This document shows, piece by piece, positions 24,953 to 33,856 of a stretch of 64,000 nt of DNA. The notes beneath the pieces were generated by a model that searched no databases, was not told the origin of the DNA, and saw nothing but the letters and a program-made list of their open reading frames with translations. The position numbers and the translations under genes were made by a program. The stretch is taken from positions 310,001 to 374,000 of the forward strand of contig JAPSLO010000004.1 in NCBI GenBank assembly GCA_031180725.1. Direction: 5' to 3'. Origin of the DNA: Roseomonas sp. GTDB taxonomy: Bacteria; Pseudomonadota; Alphaproteobacteria; Acetobacterales; Acetobacteraceae. How positions within the stretch are numbered: position 1 is the stretch's first letter; each line of letters starts with the position of its first letter.

Positions 24953-25657
24953 GACGGCCGGGCGACGGCGCTCTGGCCTTGCGCCTTGCTGTGCGCTGAC
25001 GCTGGTCTAGACCCTGTGGGAGGGCGGGCTGGACTGGTGGGCCTTGGCACCCCGGGGCGACGTGATTTTCCTCCTTGGCTTGCTGCTGCTGACACCCCGG
25101 GCGCGGCGCGCTCTGGCCCGGACGCAGGCGCCGACCTCGGCGGGGGGGTAGGCGACGCCGATGACCTACCAGGGTGCTGACGGGCGGCGAAATCTGCTGG
25201 TGGTGGCGGGATAGGTGCGGCCAGCGTAACCCGCTCAGCAAGGCCCTGCGGCGTGCGATTCGCCGGCGGCCCTGTGGGTCGCCAGCGGATGGCGTACTGA
25301 CGCCCGCTTGCGGTCCCAGAGATGTGACGCCTCGGAGGCCCCTCTTACCGGCGCGTGTCATTACCGGCGACGCGGGAAGATGTGCTCAGCATGAGGCAAG
25401 GCGAAGCGGCCGTTCCCAGCCCGAATCCGCTTGATATCCACATATCCACAGGCCCGGCATCGAAATGAAAACTTGGCCAGGACGAGATTTCTGAATCCGT
25501 GTCTGACTCTTGGGGATTCAGTCAGCTAACACGCGCAGCGCAGAAGAAATCTCAACTCACGCTCCTGCAACGACGGCAGAACAGCGACAGCAACCTGTCG
25601 ATCTTCGCTGCCGTTGACCGGCCGACTTCGACACGGGTGGCTTGCAGGATCACGGGA
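24953..25657. other. 705-base intergenic region without a credible gene
   Basis: Short open frames exist on both strands but none has a ribosome site plus recognisable protein. Base composition is more even from about 25430 onward (TATCCACATATCCACA). An inverted repeat CTGAATCC (25491-25498) and GGATTCAG (25514-25521) with a 15-base loop lies ahead of ku; it may be an operator. The first 450 bases may be decayed coding DNA. Confidence 0.5.
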
Positions 25658-26578
25658 ATGGCTGCGCGACCGATCTGGGAAGGACATCTGCGACTGTCGC
25701 TCGTCACCTGCGCCGTGCGCCTGTTCAAGGCGGTCGGTGAAGGCGACCAGGTGCACTTCAACCTGCTCAATCCCAGCACGATGAATCGCGTGAAGCAGAT
25801 GTGGAAGGACCCCGCCGACGGCTTCGTGGAGCGCAAGGACCTGGTGCGCGGCTTCCAGGTGGAGCGCGACCACTACGTCGTGGTGGAGGATGCGGAACTG
25901 AAGGAGCTGAAGCTGGAATCCACCAAGGTCATCGACATCGAGCGCTTCGTGGATGCCGACGAGATCGACCGCCTTTACTGGGACGAGCCCTATTACCTGG
26001 TACCGGATGGCAAGCCGGCCCAGGATGCCTACGCCGTCATTCGCCAGGCGCTGAAGGAGGAGAGGAAGGTCGCGCTCGGCCGGCTGGTGATGACGAACCG
26101 CGAGCGCATCGTGGCCATCGAGCCGCGCGGCCGCGGCATGCTGCTCTCCACCCTGCACAGTCAGGACGAGGTGCGCGCGGAGGAGGACGCTTTCGAGGAC
26201 ATCGCCGAGGTGAAGATCGACCGCAAGATGGTCGCCATCGCCTCGCAGATCATCGCCCAGGCCAAGGGCAGCTTCGACCCCAGCGAATTCCGCGACCGCT
26301 ACAAGGAAGCCTTGCGCGAACTGGTGGAGAGCAAGGCCGCGGGCGCTCGCACCCACCACCGCCCGGCACCGAAGCCGGAGGAGACGAATGTTATTGACCT
26401 CATGGAGGCGCTACGCCGCTCGCTGAAGGCGTCGCCGGAACCGCAGGCCGGCCGCAAGACGCGTCCGGCGAGGGCCGAGGCGCCGAAGACCGGTACCGCC
26501 AAGGCGAGCGGCAGGGGAGGGAGCCACACGCCCTCCCGCAAGGGAGGCACCCATGCCCCGCGGCGTGCTGCTGGGTGA
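25658..26578 (+). CDS. ku: DNA-end-binding protein Ku (NHEJ)
   Basis: A 306-residue bacterial Ku homodimer subunit that threads onto double-strand break ends and recruits LigD. The core (residues 3-255) shows RPIWEGHLRLSLVTCAVRLFKA, the DDxxxI-like EDAELKELKLESTKVIDIERFVDADEIDRLYWDEPYYLVPDG and ALGRLVMTNRERIVAIEPRGRGMLLSTLHSQDEVR. The C-terminal tail is basic with SPEPQAGRKTRPARAEAPK, typical of the DNA-binding or LigD-recruiting extension. The start MAARPIWEG fits the family; 53 extra upstream codons do not. The SRAP-like gene overlaps its 3' end by 26 bases. Confidence 0.96.
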   Translation: MAARPIWEGHLRLSLVTCAVRLFKAVGEGDQVHFNLLNPSTMNRVKQMWKDPADGFVERKDLVRGFQVERDHYVVVEDAELKELKLESTKVIDIERFVDADEIDRLYWDEPYYLVPDGKPAQDAYAVIRQALKEERKVALGRLVMTNRERIVAIEPRGRGMLLSTLHSQDEVRAEEDAFEDIAEVKIDRKMVAIASQIIAQAKGSFDPSEFRDRYKEALRELVESKAAGARTHHRPAPKPEETNVIDLMEALRRSLKASPEPQAGRKTRPARAEAPKTGTAKASGRGGSHTPSRKGGTHAPRRAAG

Positions 26579-27242
26579 GCCGGAGACGCTCGGCCTGGTG
26601 CCCTATGAGCGTCGGCCCGGCGAGGCCTGCCTGGTGATGACGCGCCATCCCGAAACCGGCGGGGCCGTCGCCGCGGCGATGCGCTGGGGCCTGCCCACCA
26701 CCACCGATCCGCGGCGGCGCATATTGCAGATCCACGTGGAGCAGCTGCGCGGCCGGCGCCAGGCGCGCCGAGCGCGCTGCCTGGTGCCGGTGGATGGCTA
26801 TGCGCAGCTCGGTGTCCGGCGCACCCGCTTCCGCGTGAAGGTGACGGTGGGCATGTCGTTGGCCATTGCGGCGGTCTGGACGGACGGCCCCGGCGGCCCG
26901 CGCTTCGCCATCGTGACCACCGAGGCGAACGAGCTGCTGGCGCCGATCCATGGCCGCATGCCGGTGCTGCTGCCGGCCGGCATGTGGTCGCGCTGGATCG
27001 CGGATGCGCCACTGACGCCAACCGACCTGGCCATTCTTGAGAAGCCGGCACCGCCGGCCTGGCTCAGCGCCCGGGCCATCCGCGCCGAGCCGCCGCCGGA
27101 CTCGCAGCGCTCGGTCCGGCAGCAACTGGCCGAATGGGCGCCTGGCTGCACCTTGTGGGAGCCGCGGCGGCAGGAGGAGCCCTCGCCCCTTTCTCCGAAA
27201 CCCGCGGAACTGCCCCTGGCGCCGGGTGGAGGCCCGGGTTGA
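26553..27242 (+). CDS. SRAP (HMCES/YedK)-like protein lacking the catalytic cysteine
   Basis: A 229-residue protein. MRWGLPTTT (43-51), RCLVPVDGY (75-83) and FAIVTTEANELLAPIHGRMPVLL (118-140) are clear SRAP blocks, with the conserved His at 133. The family normally starts MCGR, with Cys2 forming a thiazolidine crosslink to abasic sites. Here the start, fixed by AAGGGAGG five bases before the ATG, reads MPRG, the NARxET-like segment is ILQIHVEQ, and the active-site Glu position reads Gln85 (GYAQL). So the fold is probably kept while crosslinking is lost. It is cotranscribed with ku and converges on ligD, pointing to a role in break repair. Confidence 0.8.
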   Translation: MPRGVLLGEPETLGLVPYERRPGEACLVMTRHPETGGAVAAAMRWGLPTTTDPRRRILQIHVEQLRGRRQARRARCLVPVDGYAQLGVRRTRFRVKVTVGMSLAIAAVWTDGPGGPRFAIVTTEANELLAPIHGRMPVLLPAGMWSRWIADAPLTPTDLAILEKPAPPAWLSARAIRAEPPPDSQRSVRQQLAEWAPGCTLWEPRRQEEPSPLSPKPAELPLAPGGGPG

Positions 27243-27249
27243 ACGGCCT

Positions 27250-29784
27250 TCAGCGAAGCTTCGGCAGGGGCCGGGCCGCGGCCTTGTAGTCGGCCCAGGG
27301 ATCGACCTTCCGGGCGCGCGCCGGCGCGGTGGCAATGGTGAAGGCGTGCGGATCGAGCTTCGGTCCCACCTCCTTCCAGGACAGCGGCATGGAGACCGTG
27401 GCGCCCGGCCGGGCGCGCGGCGACCAGGCCGCGACGGCGGTGGCACCACGGTCGTTGCGCAGATAGTCCAGAAAGATGCGCCCCGTCCGCACGGCCTTCG
27501 CCATCTTCGCGGTGTAACGGTCGCGGCTGTCGGCGGCCATCACCTCCACCAGCGCGCGGCAGAAGGCCTTGGCTTCCGCCCAGTCGGCACGCGGTTTCAG
27601 CGGCACCACCACATGCAGCCCCTTGCCGCCCGTGGTCTTGCAGAAGGCGCCCAGGCCGAGTTGCTCAAGCCGCCCGCGCAGCTCCTGCGCGGCCTCCACC
27701 ACGCGGGCGAAGGGCAGGTCCTCATGCGGATCGAGGTCGAAGACCAGCCGGTCGGGCCGCTCGGGGTCGCTCACCTTCGCGCCCCAGGGATGGATTTCCA
27801 GCACGCCGGCCTGGGCCAGCGCCTGCAACGCCTCCGGCCTCTCGACCGCCAGCAGCGGCTTTTCCTCGCCCGGAAGCTCGACGAGGCGGATCAGGTGCGA
27901 GATGCCGGGCATGGTGTGGCGCTGGAAGAAGCGCTGCCCTTCGATGCCGTCCGGCGCACGGATGAGCGACAGCGGCCGCCCGCCGGCATAGCCGAGCAGC
28001 GGCTCTGCAACCGCGGCCAGATAGTCGGCGAGCATCGCCTTGGTGATGCCCTCCCGCGGCCAGAGCAATTTGTCCGGATTGGACAGCGTGACACCGCCGG
28101 CGCCGTCCTTGGTCTTCGCCTTTGCCGTCGGCTTCGGCGGCCGCGCGGGCACGACGGGCGGTGGTTCGCCGGGCCGGGGCACGCCGACCTCGCGCGCGGC
28201 CTTGTCCTCGCGCACACCCTTGTAGGAGGCTTGGCGGATCAGCCCGTCGGCCGTCCAGCCCGTATAGTCCACCTCCGCCACCAGCCGCGGCTCCACCCAG
28301 GTGGTAGCGCGGCGCTCATTCGCGGGCACGCCGATCGCGGGCGGATCCGCGCGCCGCAGCGGCTTCAGCAGCTTCGTCAGCTTCTCCGCCTCTGCCTGGC
28401 CGATGCCGCTGCCGACGCGTCCCAGATGCACCAACTTGCCGTCGCGCCAGGCGCCAAGCAGCAGCGTCATGCGCCCGCGCGATCCCTCGCCATGGCCGAT
28501 CACCACGAATTCGTCATTGCCGCGGCACTTCGCCTTCACCCAGTCGCCGCCACGATCCCCGGGGCGGTATGGCGCATCGACGCGCTTGGAGACGATGCCC
28601 TCCAGCCCGATGCGGCAGGCGGAGCGCAGCACCGCCTCGCCCGGGTCATGGAAGGGTTCCAGCAGGCGGATGCCGCGCGGCGGTTTCGCCAGCAGCTTCT
28701 TGAGTCGCGCCTTGCGTTCGCGCAGCGGCAGGTCGACCAGCCAGGCGCCACCGGCGGAGAGCAGGTCGAAGGCGAAGTAGACCAGCTCGCCGGTTGCCTT
28801 GTTCTCCATCGCCGCGCCGAGCTTGCCGAAATCCGGCTGCCCCTCCTCATCCAGTGCGCAGAGCTCGCCATCCAGGATGCAGTCGGGCAGCTTGCCCAGC
28901 GCGGCGGCGGTCTCGGGGAAGCGGTCGGTCCAGTCCTTCCGATTGCGCGTCCAGAGCCGCGCCTTGCCGCCGGTGACCACCGCCTCGATGCGATAGCCGT
29001 CCAGCTTGATCTCATGCAGCCAACCCTCGCCTTCCGGCGCGCGCTCCACCAGCCGGCAGAGCTGCGGCGGCACGAAGCCTGGTGGCCTGGCGGCGGGAGC
29101 CGGTTTCGCCTCGGCCGGCTTGCGCGTGGCGGCCGCACTGGCCCGGCGGGGTTTCTGGGCCGGCTTGCCGGCGGCGATCTGCTCCAGCGTGCGGCCGGTG
29201 GTGACGGAGGTCGTCGCCTCCTCGATCAGGCGGTCGCCTTCTCCAGGCCGGGCTTCCTCGTCGCGGCGCTTGAACAGCAGCCATTGCGGCGCGCGTTCCC
29301 GCGGCCGGGGCTTCATGCGCACCAGATCCCAGCCGCCGCGCAGCCGCGTGCCGTGCAGGATGAATTTCAGGTTGCCCTTGGCCAGCGCCTCGGCCGGGTC
29401 CGCGATTTCGGGCGCGGGTTCCCAGGTGCCGGAATCCCACAGCATCACCGTGCCTTCGCCGTAGCCGGCCTCGATCACGCCTTCGAAGTCGCCGTACTCC
29501 ATCGGGTGATCCTCAGTCTCCACGGCCAGGCGCTTGTCGGCGGGATCGAGGGAGGGGCCGCGCGTGACGGCCCAGCTTTTCAGCACTCCGCCCAGTTCCA
29601 GCCGGAAGTCGAAATGCAGGCGCGTCGCGTCGTGCTTCTGCACCACGAAGCGCAGCGGCCCGGACTTCTTCGGCACGACCCTGCCGCGGGGTTCTGCGGT
29701 GCGGGTGAAGTCGCGCCTGGCGTGATAACGCGCCAGGGGCTCCGGCCGCGCGCCGCGCGCGGTGGTGGATCGGGTGGCAGCCAT
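27250..29784 (-). CDS. ligD: Multifunctional ATP-dependent DNA ligase D (PE-Lig-Pol)
   Basis: An 844-residue NHEJ ligase with domain order phosphoesterase, ligase, polymerase. PE (about 40-185) has [10 protein letters not shown] with His51 and [12 protein letters not shown] with His93. A Lys/Ala-rich linker (190-235) follows. The ligase has the adenylated lysine in [11 protein letters not shown] (Lys260), then DGELCALD and [14 protein letters not shown]. The primase-polymerase (about 560-840) has FDLDPHED with metal-binding Asp near 683/685 and [13 protein letters not shown]. It acts with Ku to process, fill and seal breaks. It is transcribed towards ku/SRAP, with stops only eight bases apart. 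Confidence 0.96.
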   Translation of the reverse strand: MAATRSTTARGARPEPLARYHARRDFTRTAEPRGRVVPKKSGPLRFVVQKHDATRLHFDFRLELGGVLKSWAVTRGPSLDPADKRLAVETEDHPMEYGDFEGVIEAGYGEGTVMLWDSGTWEPAPEIADPAEALAKGNLKFILHGTRLRGGWDLVRMKPRPRERAPQWLLFKRRDEEARPGEGDRLIEEATTSVTTGRTLEQIAAGKPAQKPRRASAAATRKPAEAKPAPAARPPGFVPPQLCRLVERAPEGEGWLHEIKLDGYRIEAVVTGGKARLWTRNRKDWTDRFPETAAALGKLPDCILDGELCALDEEGQPDFGKLGAAMENKATGELVYFAFDLLSAGGAWLVDLPLRERKARLKKLLAKPPRGIRLLEPFHDPGEAVLRSACRIGLEGIVSKRVDAPYRPGDRGGDWVKAKCRGNDEFVVIGHGEGSRGRMTLLLGAWRDGKLVHLGRVGSGIGQAEAEKLTKLLKPLRRADPPAIGVPANERRATTWVEPRLVAEVDYTGWTADGLIRQASYKGVREDKAAREVGVPRPGEPPPVVPARPPKPTAKAKTKDGAGGVTLSNPDKLLWPREGITKAMLADYLAAVAEPLLGYAGGRPLSLIRAPDGIEGQRFFQRHTMPGISHLIRLVELPGEEKPLLAVERPEALQALAQAGVLEIHPWGAKVSDPERPDRLVFDLDPHEDLPFARVVEAAQELRGRLEQLGLGAFCKTTGGKGLHVVVPLKPRADWAEAKAFCRALVEVMAADSRDRYTAKMAKAVRTGRIFLDYLRNDRGATAVAAWSPRARPGATVSMPLSWKEVGPKLDPHAFTIATAPARARKVDPWADYKAAARPLPKLR

Positions 29785-29892
29785 GCCGCCCCAACGCCGA
29801 AAGAGGGCAAGCGTTCTGCTGCCGGGCCGGTCTGCTGACCGCGGCTATATCGCCGCGATCGCGATGTGCTAATGCGCAGCCCGAAGGGCTGA

Positions 29893-30768
29893 ATGGCGAT
29901 GGGCAAGGGCAGGCACGAATTCACGCTTTCCGCCTTGGCGTCCTGGCGGCCCGCGCCCGTGGTGAGCGCATCGCTGTGCCTGCACGCCGCCAGCGCCGGC
30001 CTGGCACTCGGCCATCCCGCGGCTTGGCCTTATGCGCTGGCGGCCGTCGCCGCCAACCACGCCCTGCTGACCGGCTGCATGGTCCCGACCAGCAGCCTGC
30101 TGGGCCCCAACATGAACCGCTTGCCGCCCTCGCGGGCGGGCGCGGTGGCGCTGACCTTCGATGACGGGCCGGACCCGGAGGTGACGCCGCGCGTGCTCGA
30201 CCTGCTCGATGCGCAGGGGGCAACCGCCACCTTCTTCCTGATCGGCGAGCGCGCGCTGAGACACCCGCGCCTCGTGCGGGAGATCCTGCGGCGTGGCCAT
30301 GCGGTGGGGAACCACACCCACAGCCACCCGCTGCATTTCGCCTGCTTCGGCCCCGGCCGCATCCGGCGCGAGATCCGTCAGGCCCAGGATGCCATTGCCG
30401 ATGCCTGCGGCCAGCGCCCTGGCCTGTTCCGTGCGCCGTTGGGCCTGCGCAACCCGCTGCTGGACCCCGTGCTGGCCATCGAGGACATGTCGCTCGTCTC
30501 CTGGACGCGCCGCGGTTATGACGGCGTCTCGCGCGATGCCGGACGGATCCTGGCGCGGCTGACCCACGGGCTGGCCGCCGGCGATATCCTGCTGCTGCAC
30601 GACACCGCCGGGCGCGCCGATGAAAGCGGCTACCCCGCCGTGCTGAGGGTGCTGCAGGGTCTGCTGCCGCATATCCGGGCGCGGGGGCTGACGAGCATCG
30701 CCCTATCCCGCCCGGGCGGAAGCATTGCGCTTGCCGGCGGCGGCCATCCCGCGCGCCAGCCGGGGTAG
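29893..30768 (+). CDS. Polysaccharide deacetylase (NodB domain)
   Basis: A 291-residue carbohydrate esterase family 4-type protein. Residues 20-60 are hydrophobic (two likely membrane segments), then the NodB domain starts at about 80 with ALTFDDGPDPEVTPRVL (catalytic Asp pair), continues with GNHTHSHPLHFA (metal His) and ends with DILLLHDT. It would remove an N- or O-acetyl group from a glycan or amide, probably at the membrane. Adjacent genes belong to an aryl-polyene-type lipid pathway, so the substrate may be the glycan part of that lipid. CAGCCC-gaa-GGGCTG forms a hairpin directly before the ATG and no ribosome site is seen; ATG at 29899 is possible. Its last 66 bases overlap the opposing glycosyltransferase. 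Confidence 0.88.
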   Translation: MAMGKGRHEFTLSALASWRPAPVVSASLCLHAASAGLALGHPAAWPYALAAVAANHALLTGCMVPTSSLLGPNMNRLPPSRAGAVALTFDDGPDPEVTPRVLDLLDAQGATATFFLIGERALRHPRLVREILRRGHAVGNHTHSHPLHFACFGPGRIRREIRQAQDAIADACGQRPGLFRAPLGLRNPLLDPVLAIEDMSLVSWTRRGYDGVSRDAGRILARLTHGLAAGDILLLHDTAGRADESGYPAVLRVLQGLLPHIRARGLTSIALSRPGGSIALAGGGHPARQPG

Positions 30769-31482
30769 CCGCGCCAGCATCCCGAACATCAGCCGCACAT
30801 GCATGCGGAACAGCAGGAGGTTGTCGCGCAGGTAATTGAAATGCGAGACGCCGCCCTCCTCGCGGCTGAGGTAACGCACGGGGGCGGGGATGTTCACCGG
30901 CCGCACCCCGGCCCAGCAGAGGCGCACGGCGGCTTCGGGATCGAAGTCGAAGCGGCGCATCCCGCGCGACTGCTCCATCACCTCCAGCAACGGCGCGATG
31001 GGATAGACCCGGAAGCCGAACAGGGAATCGCCGATGCCGGCACCCAGCGTCTCGAGATTGGCCCACCAGTTGGAGACGCGACGGCCCCGCACGCGCACGG
31101 CCGGCGCCTCCGGCCCGAAGACCGGCTGGCCCAGCACCAGCGCATTCGGCGCCGCGCGCGATGCCGCCATGAAATCGCCGATGCGCTCCGCCGGGTGCTG
31201 CCCGTCCGCGTCCATCGTCAGGACATGGGTGAAGCCCTCGGCCGCCGCGGCGCGCAGCCCATCCAGCACGGCCGCGCCCTTGCCGCCGTTGCGCGGGCGC
31301 CGGATGATCCGCACTGCCTCGTCGCCGGCCGTAGCGGCGGCCAGCAGCTCATCGCTGCCGTCCGTGCTGCCATCGATCACCACCCAGACCGGCGCCCAGG
31401 CCAGCCGCGCTTCTCGCACCGTCTGCACCAGGCGCGGCCCCGTATTGTAGCTGGGGATCAGCACCAACTGCCGGACCGGCAT
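30703..31482 (-). CDS. Family 2 glycosyltransferase (aryl-polyene locus)
   Basis: A 259-residue GT-A fold glycosyltransferase: LVLIPSYNTGPRLVQTVREA, VVIDGSTDGSDE, GGKGAAVLDGLRAA and the metal-binding DxD-type LTMDADGQHP. It resembles the GT2 of aryl polyene clusters (ApeJ position), which may decorate the lipid carrier. A C-terminal amphipathic part (LLLFRMHVRLMFGMLARLPRLARG) suggests membrane association. The start ATG at 31482 shares one base with the stop of the acyltransferase upstream (TGATG), so they are coupled. Confidence 0.88.
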   Translation of the reverse strand: MPVRQLVLIPSYNTGPRLVQTVREARLAWAPVWVVIDGSTDGSDELLAAATAGDEAVRIIRRPRNGGKGAAVLDGLRAAAAEGFTHVLTMDADGQHPAERIGDFMAASRAAPNALVLGQPVFGPEAPAVRVRGRRVSNWWANLETLGAGIGDSLFGFRVYPIAPLLEVMEQSRGMRRFDFDPEAAVRLCWAGVRPVNIPAPVRYLSREEGGVSHFNYLRDNLLLFRMHVRLMFGMLARLPRLARGMAAAGKRNASARAG

Positions 31483-32282
31483 CACCGCGTGCCCAGGCCG
31501 CTGCGCGGCCGCAACTCGCTGCGGAAATATTCCTCGAGCTGCGTGACGAAGGCCGCCGTATCGCGCCCTACATCGAAGCGCTGCCCAAGGCGGAAACGGA
31601 AGACCAGCGGCAGCTTCGGCTCCCTGAACAGGGGCCAGCCCTTGCGCAGATAGGGGCTGTCGGCCTCGATGAAGACGGTCTGCACCGGCGCGCCGGCGGC
31701 CCGCGCCATCACGGCGAAGCTGCGATGGAAGTTGGAGATCGGCGGCCGCTCGGTGCGCGAGCCTTCGGGGAAGATCAGCAATTGCTGTCCCTCGCGAATG
31801 GCTTCGCCCGCGCGGCGGATCATCGGCACCGGCGCGTCGTTGCGCAGATAGCCGGCCAGCCGGATGCCGCCGCCCAGGAACAGGTTGTTCCACAGCGCGG
31901 CCTTCGTGATGCAGACAACACGCGGCAGGCGCGAGACGACCAGCACCGCGTCCAGCATGGTCGGGTGGTTGCAGGCGATCACGATGCCCCGGTCCTGGCG
32001 CAGCGCATCGAGCACCGTCAGGTCGGCGCGCAGCACGCCGGTGGCGCGCATCACCCAGAGGAACCAGCGGAACCCCATCATGATGCCCCATTGACCGATC
32101 GGTTGGCCGATTCGTCGCGGCAGCAGGGGGAAGACCAGGCCGGCCGGCAGGCTCCAGATCAGGCAGCTGATGCCGAAGACCGCCAGGCAGAGATAGAAGG
32201 CGAACCGGTAGTAGAGTTCGGCGAGGCGCCCCCTCAGGCTCGTTGCCTCGGAGCAATCGACACCGGCGCCGATTTCCGCCAT
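31482..32282 (-). CDS. 1-acyl-glycerol-phosphate-type acyltransferase
   Basis: A 266-residue PlsC-family acyltransferase. One or two N-terminal membrane helices (FAFYLCLAVFGISCLIWSLPAGLVFPLL) precede the catalytic HX4D motif in ACNHPTMLD and the substrate motif FPEGSRTERP. In aryl polyene clusters a similar enzyme transfers the polyene to a lipid acceptor. It is divergent from the methyltransferase gene at 32371 and leads the two-gene unit with the glycosyltransferase. Confidence 0.88.
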   Translation of the reverse strand: MAEIGAGVDCSEATSLRGRLAELYYRFAFYLCLAVFGISCLIWSLPAGLVFPLLPRRIGQPIGQWGIMMGFRWFLWVMRATGVLRADLTVLDALRQDRGIVIACNHPTMLDAVLVVSRLPRVVCITKAALWNNLFLGGGIRLAGYLRNDAPVPMIRRAGEAIREGQQLLIFPEGSRTERPPISNFHRSFAVMARAAGAPVQTVFIEADSPYLRKGWPLFREPKLPLVFRFRLGQRFDVGRDTAAFVTQLEEYFRSELRPRSGLGTR

Positions 32283-32370
32283 TCTGCCGCCCCCTCGCTC
32301 TTTGCGCAGATTAGCGGGAGCCGGCGCACTCAGTCCAGATCGGCGGGCGACGCAACAAGTGACAGCACAG

Positions 32371-33135
32371 ATGAAGACCGACCCTGGCGCCGGGCCTACA
32401 GAGGCGATTCCACCCCACCAGCCCCTGCTGTCCTACTACGCGTCCCCACAGGACCGCTTTGCATTCGTGCGGCAGCTTTTTGACAGCACCGCTCGTTCTT
32501 ACGACGGCATCAACCGCTTCCTCTCCTTCGGCTCCGGTGCCTGGTATCGCCGCCGCGCGCTGATGCAGGCGGGGCTACGGCCAGGCGCGCGCGTATTGGA
32601 CCTGGCCGTGGGAACCGGCCTTGTTGCGCGCGAGGCGGTGCATATCCTCGGCCAGAAGCAGGACGTGACCGGCCTGGATATCAGTGCCGGGATGCTGCGC
32701 GTGGCGCAGGATGCCTTGGGCATCCCGCTGGTCCAGGCGCGCGCCGAGGCGCTGCCGCTGCGCGACGAAAGCTTCGATTTCGTCAGCATGGGCTATGCGC
32801 TGCGCCATGTCTCGGACCTGAACCTGCTGTTCCGGGAAATCCATCGCGTGCTGCGCCCGGGCGGCCGACTGCTGCTGCTGGAGCTCGGCAGGCCAGACAG
32901 CCGGTTCGGCCACGCTGTGGCCAAGGCCTATCTGGGCGGCATCGTGCCGGCCTTCAGCCGCCTGGCCGGCGCGCCAGCCCGCACGCTGATGACCTATTAC
33001 TGGGACACGATCGAGGCCTGCGTTCCGGCGCCCGAGATCCAGCAGGCACTGCGCCAGGCGGGGCTGGAGGCCGTGCGGTGCGACACGGAGTTCGGCATCT
33101 TCCGCGCCTACATGGCGCGGCGCCCGGCAGGCTAG
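32371..33135 (+). CDS. UbiE/COQ5-like SAM-dependent methyltransferase
   Basis: A 254-residue class I methyltransferase. Motif I is VLDLAVGTGLVAREA, followed by VTGLDISAGMLRVAQ and FDFVSMGYALRHVSDLNLLFREIHRVLRPGGRLLLLELGRP, the last resembling UbiE. By context it probably methylates the aromatic head group or an oxygenated precursor, as methyltransferases do in some aryl polyene clusters; a ubiquinone role is less likely here but not excluded. ATG at 32371 (MKTDPG) is the most plausible of several starts. Confidence 0.85.
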   Translation: MKTDPGAGPTEAIPPHQPLLSYYASPQDRFAFVRQLFDSTARSYDGINRFLSFGSGAWYRRRALMQAGLRPGARVLDLAVGTGLVAREAVHILGQKQDVTGLDISAGMLRVAQDALGIPLVQARAEALPLRDESFDFVSMGYALRHVSDLNLLFREIHRVLRPGGRLLLLELGRPDSRFGHAVAKAYLGGIVPAFSRLAGAPARTLMTYYWDTIEACVPAPEIQQALRQAGLEAVRCDTEFGIFRAYMARRPAG

Positions 33136-33151
33136 GCGGGCCCGGGCACGC

Positions 33152-33856
33152 ATGCTGCGGATGCAGGAACATGCACCGGGCGAATTCCGCCTGGGCGCCA
33201 CGCGGCTTCGCGACGTGGCGCGCGATGTCGCCGGGCTTTATGGCCAGGCTTCGCGCTATGGACGGCACTTCGTACAGGGCAAGCTGCTCTCCGATCCCGT
33301 CAGCCCTGCCGTCCTGCGGCTGGCCGCCGAACGCGGCGGTTTCGGCACGGTCACGGATCTCGGCTGCGGGCGTGGCCAGGTTGGGCTGGCGCTGCTCCGC
33401 CTCGGCCTGGCCCGGCGCGTCCAGGGCCTCGACCTCGATGCCGCGAAGATCCGCGACGCCAGCCAGGCCGCAGCCGGTTTGCCGGCGGAATTCGCAGTGG
33501 CCGATGTTGGAACTGCGGCGGTACCGGATTGCGACACGCTGATCATCTTCGACGTGCTGCTGCAGATGCCGGAGGCCAGCCAACGCCGGCTGCTGCACCG
33601 CATCGCGCGGGCAGCGCGCGAAAGGGTGGTGATCCGGGCCTTCGATCCCGCGGCGGGCTGGCGCGCCCGGCTGGGTACCGCTGCGGAGCAGCTGGGCCGC
33701 GCGCTGCGCCGCGACGGCACCACGCTCTGCACCCTGCCCTTGGAGGAGATCGCCGCGCCACTGGAAGCGGCCGGGTTCCACGTCCTGGTGCGTCCCTGCT
33801 GGGGCTGGACACCACTGCCAAACGTCATGCTGCTTGCGGAGCGCGGGAGCGCATGA
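33152..33856 (+). CDS. Class I SAM-dependent methyltransferase
   Basis: A 234-residue protein with VTDLGCGRGQVGLALLRLG as the SAM-binding loop, VQGLDLDAAKIRDASQAA as the acidic loop and TLIIFDVLLQMPEASQRRLLHRIARAA as the post-motif region. The substrate is unknown. It lies 16 bases after the UbiE-like gene and overlaps the next gene by four bases (ATGA), so it belongs to the same operon. Two methyltransferases in a row suggest multiple methylations of the pigment head or separate substrates. Confidence 0.85.
   Translation: MLRMQEHAPGEFRLGATRLRDVARDVAGLYGQASRYGRHFVQGKLLSDPVSPAVLRLAAERGGFGTVTDLGCGRGQVGLALLRLGLARRVQGLDLDAAKIRDASQAAAGLPAEFAVADVGTAAVPDCDTLIIFDVLLQMPEASQRRLLHRIARAARERVVIRAFDPAAGWRARLGTAAEQLGRALRRDGTTLCTLPLEEIAAPLEAAGFHVLVRPCWGWTPLPNVMLLAERGSA

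Noticed and set aside
25174-25434. Small plus-strand frame before ku, possible transposase remnant
   Set aside because: No transposase motif or terminal inverted repeats recognised; kept only as part of an uncharacterised intergenic region.
27037-29838. 933-codon plus-strand frame opposite ligD
   Set aside because: The minus-strand frame has all three LigD domains and catalytic motifs; the plus frame is Arg/Gly-rich with no recognisable domain.
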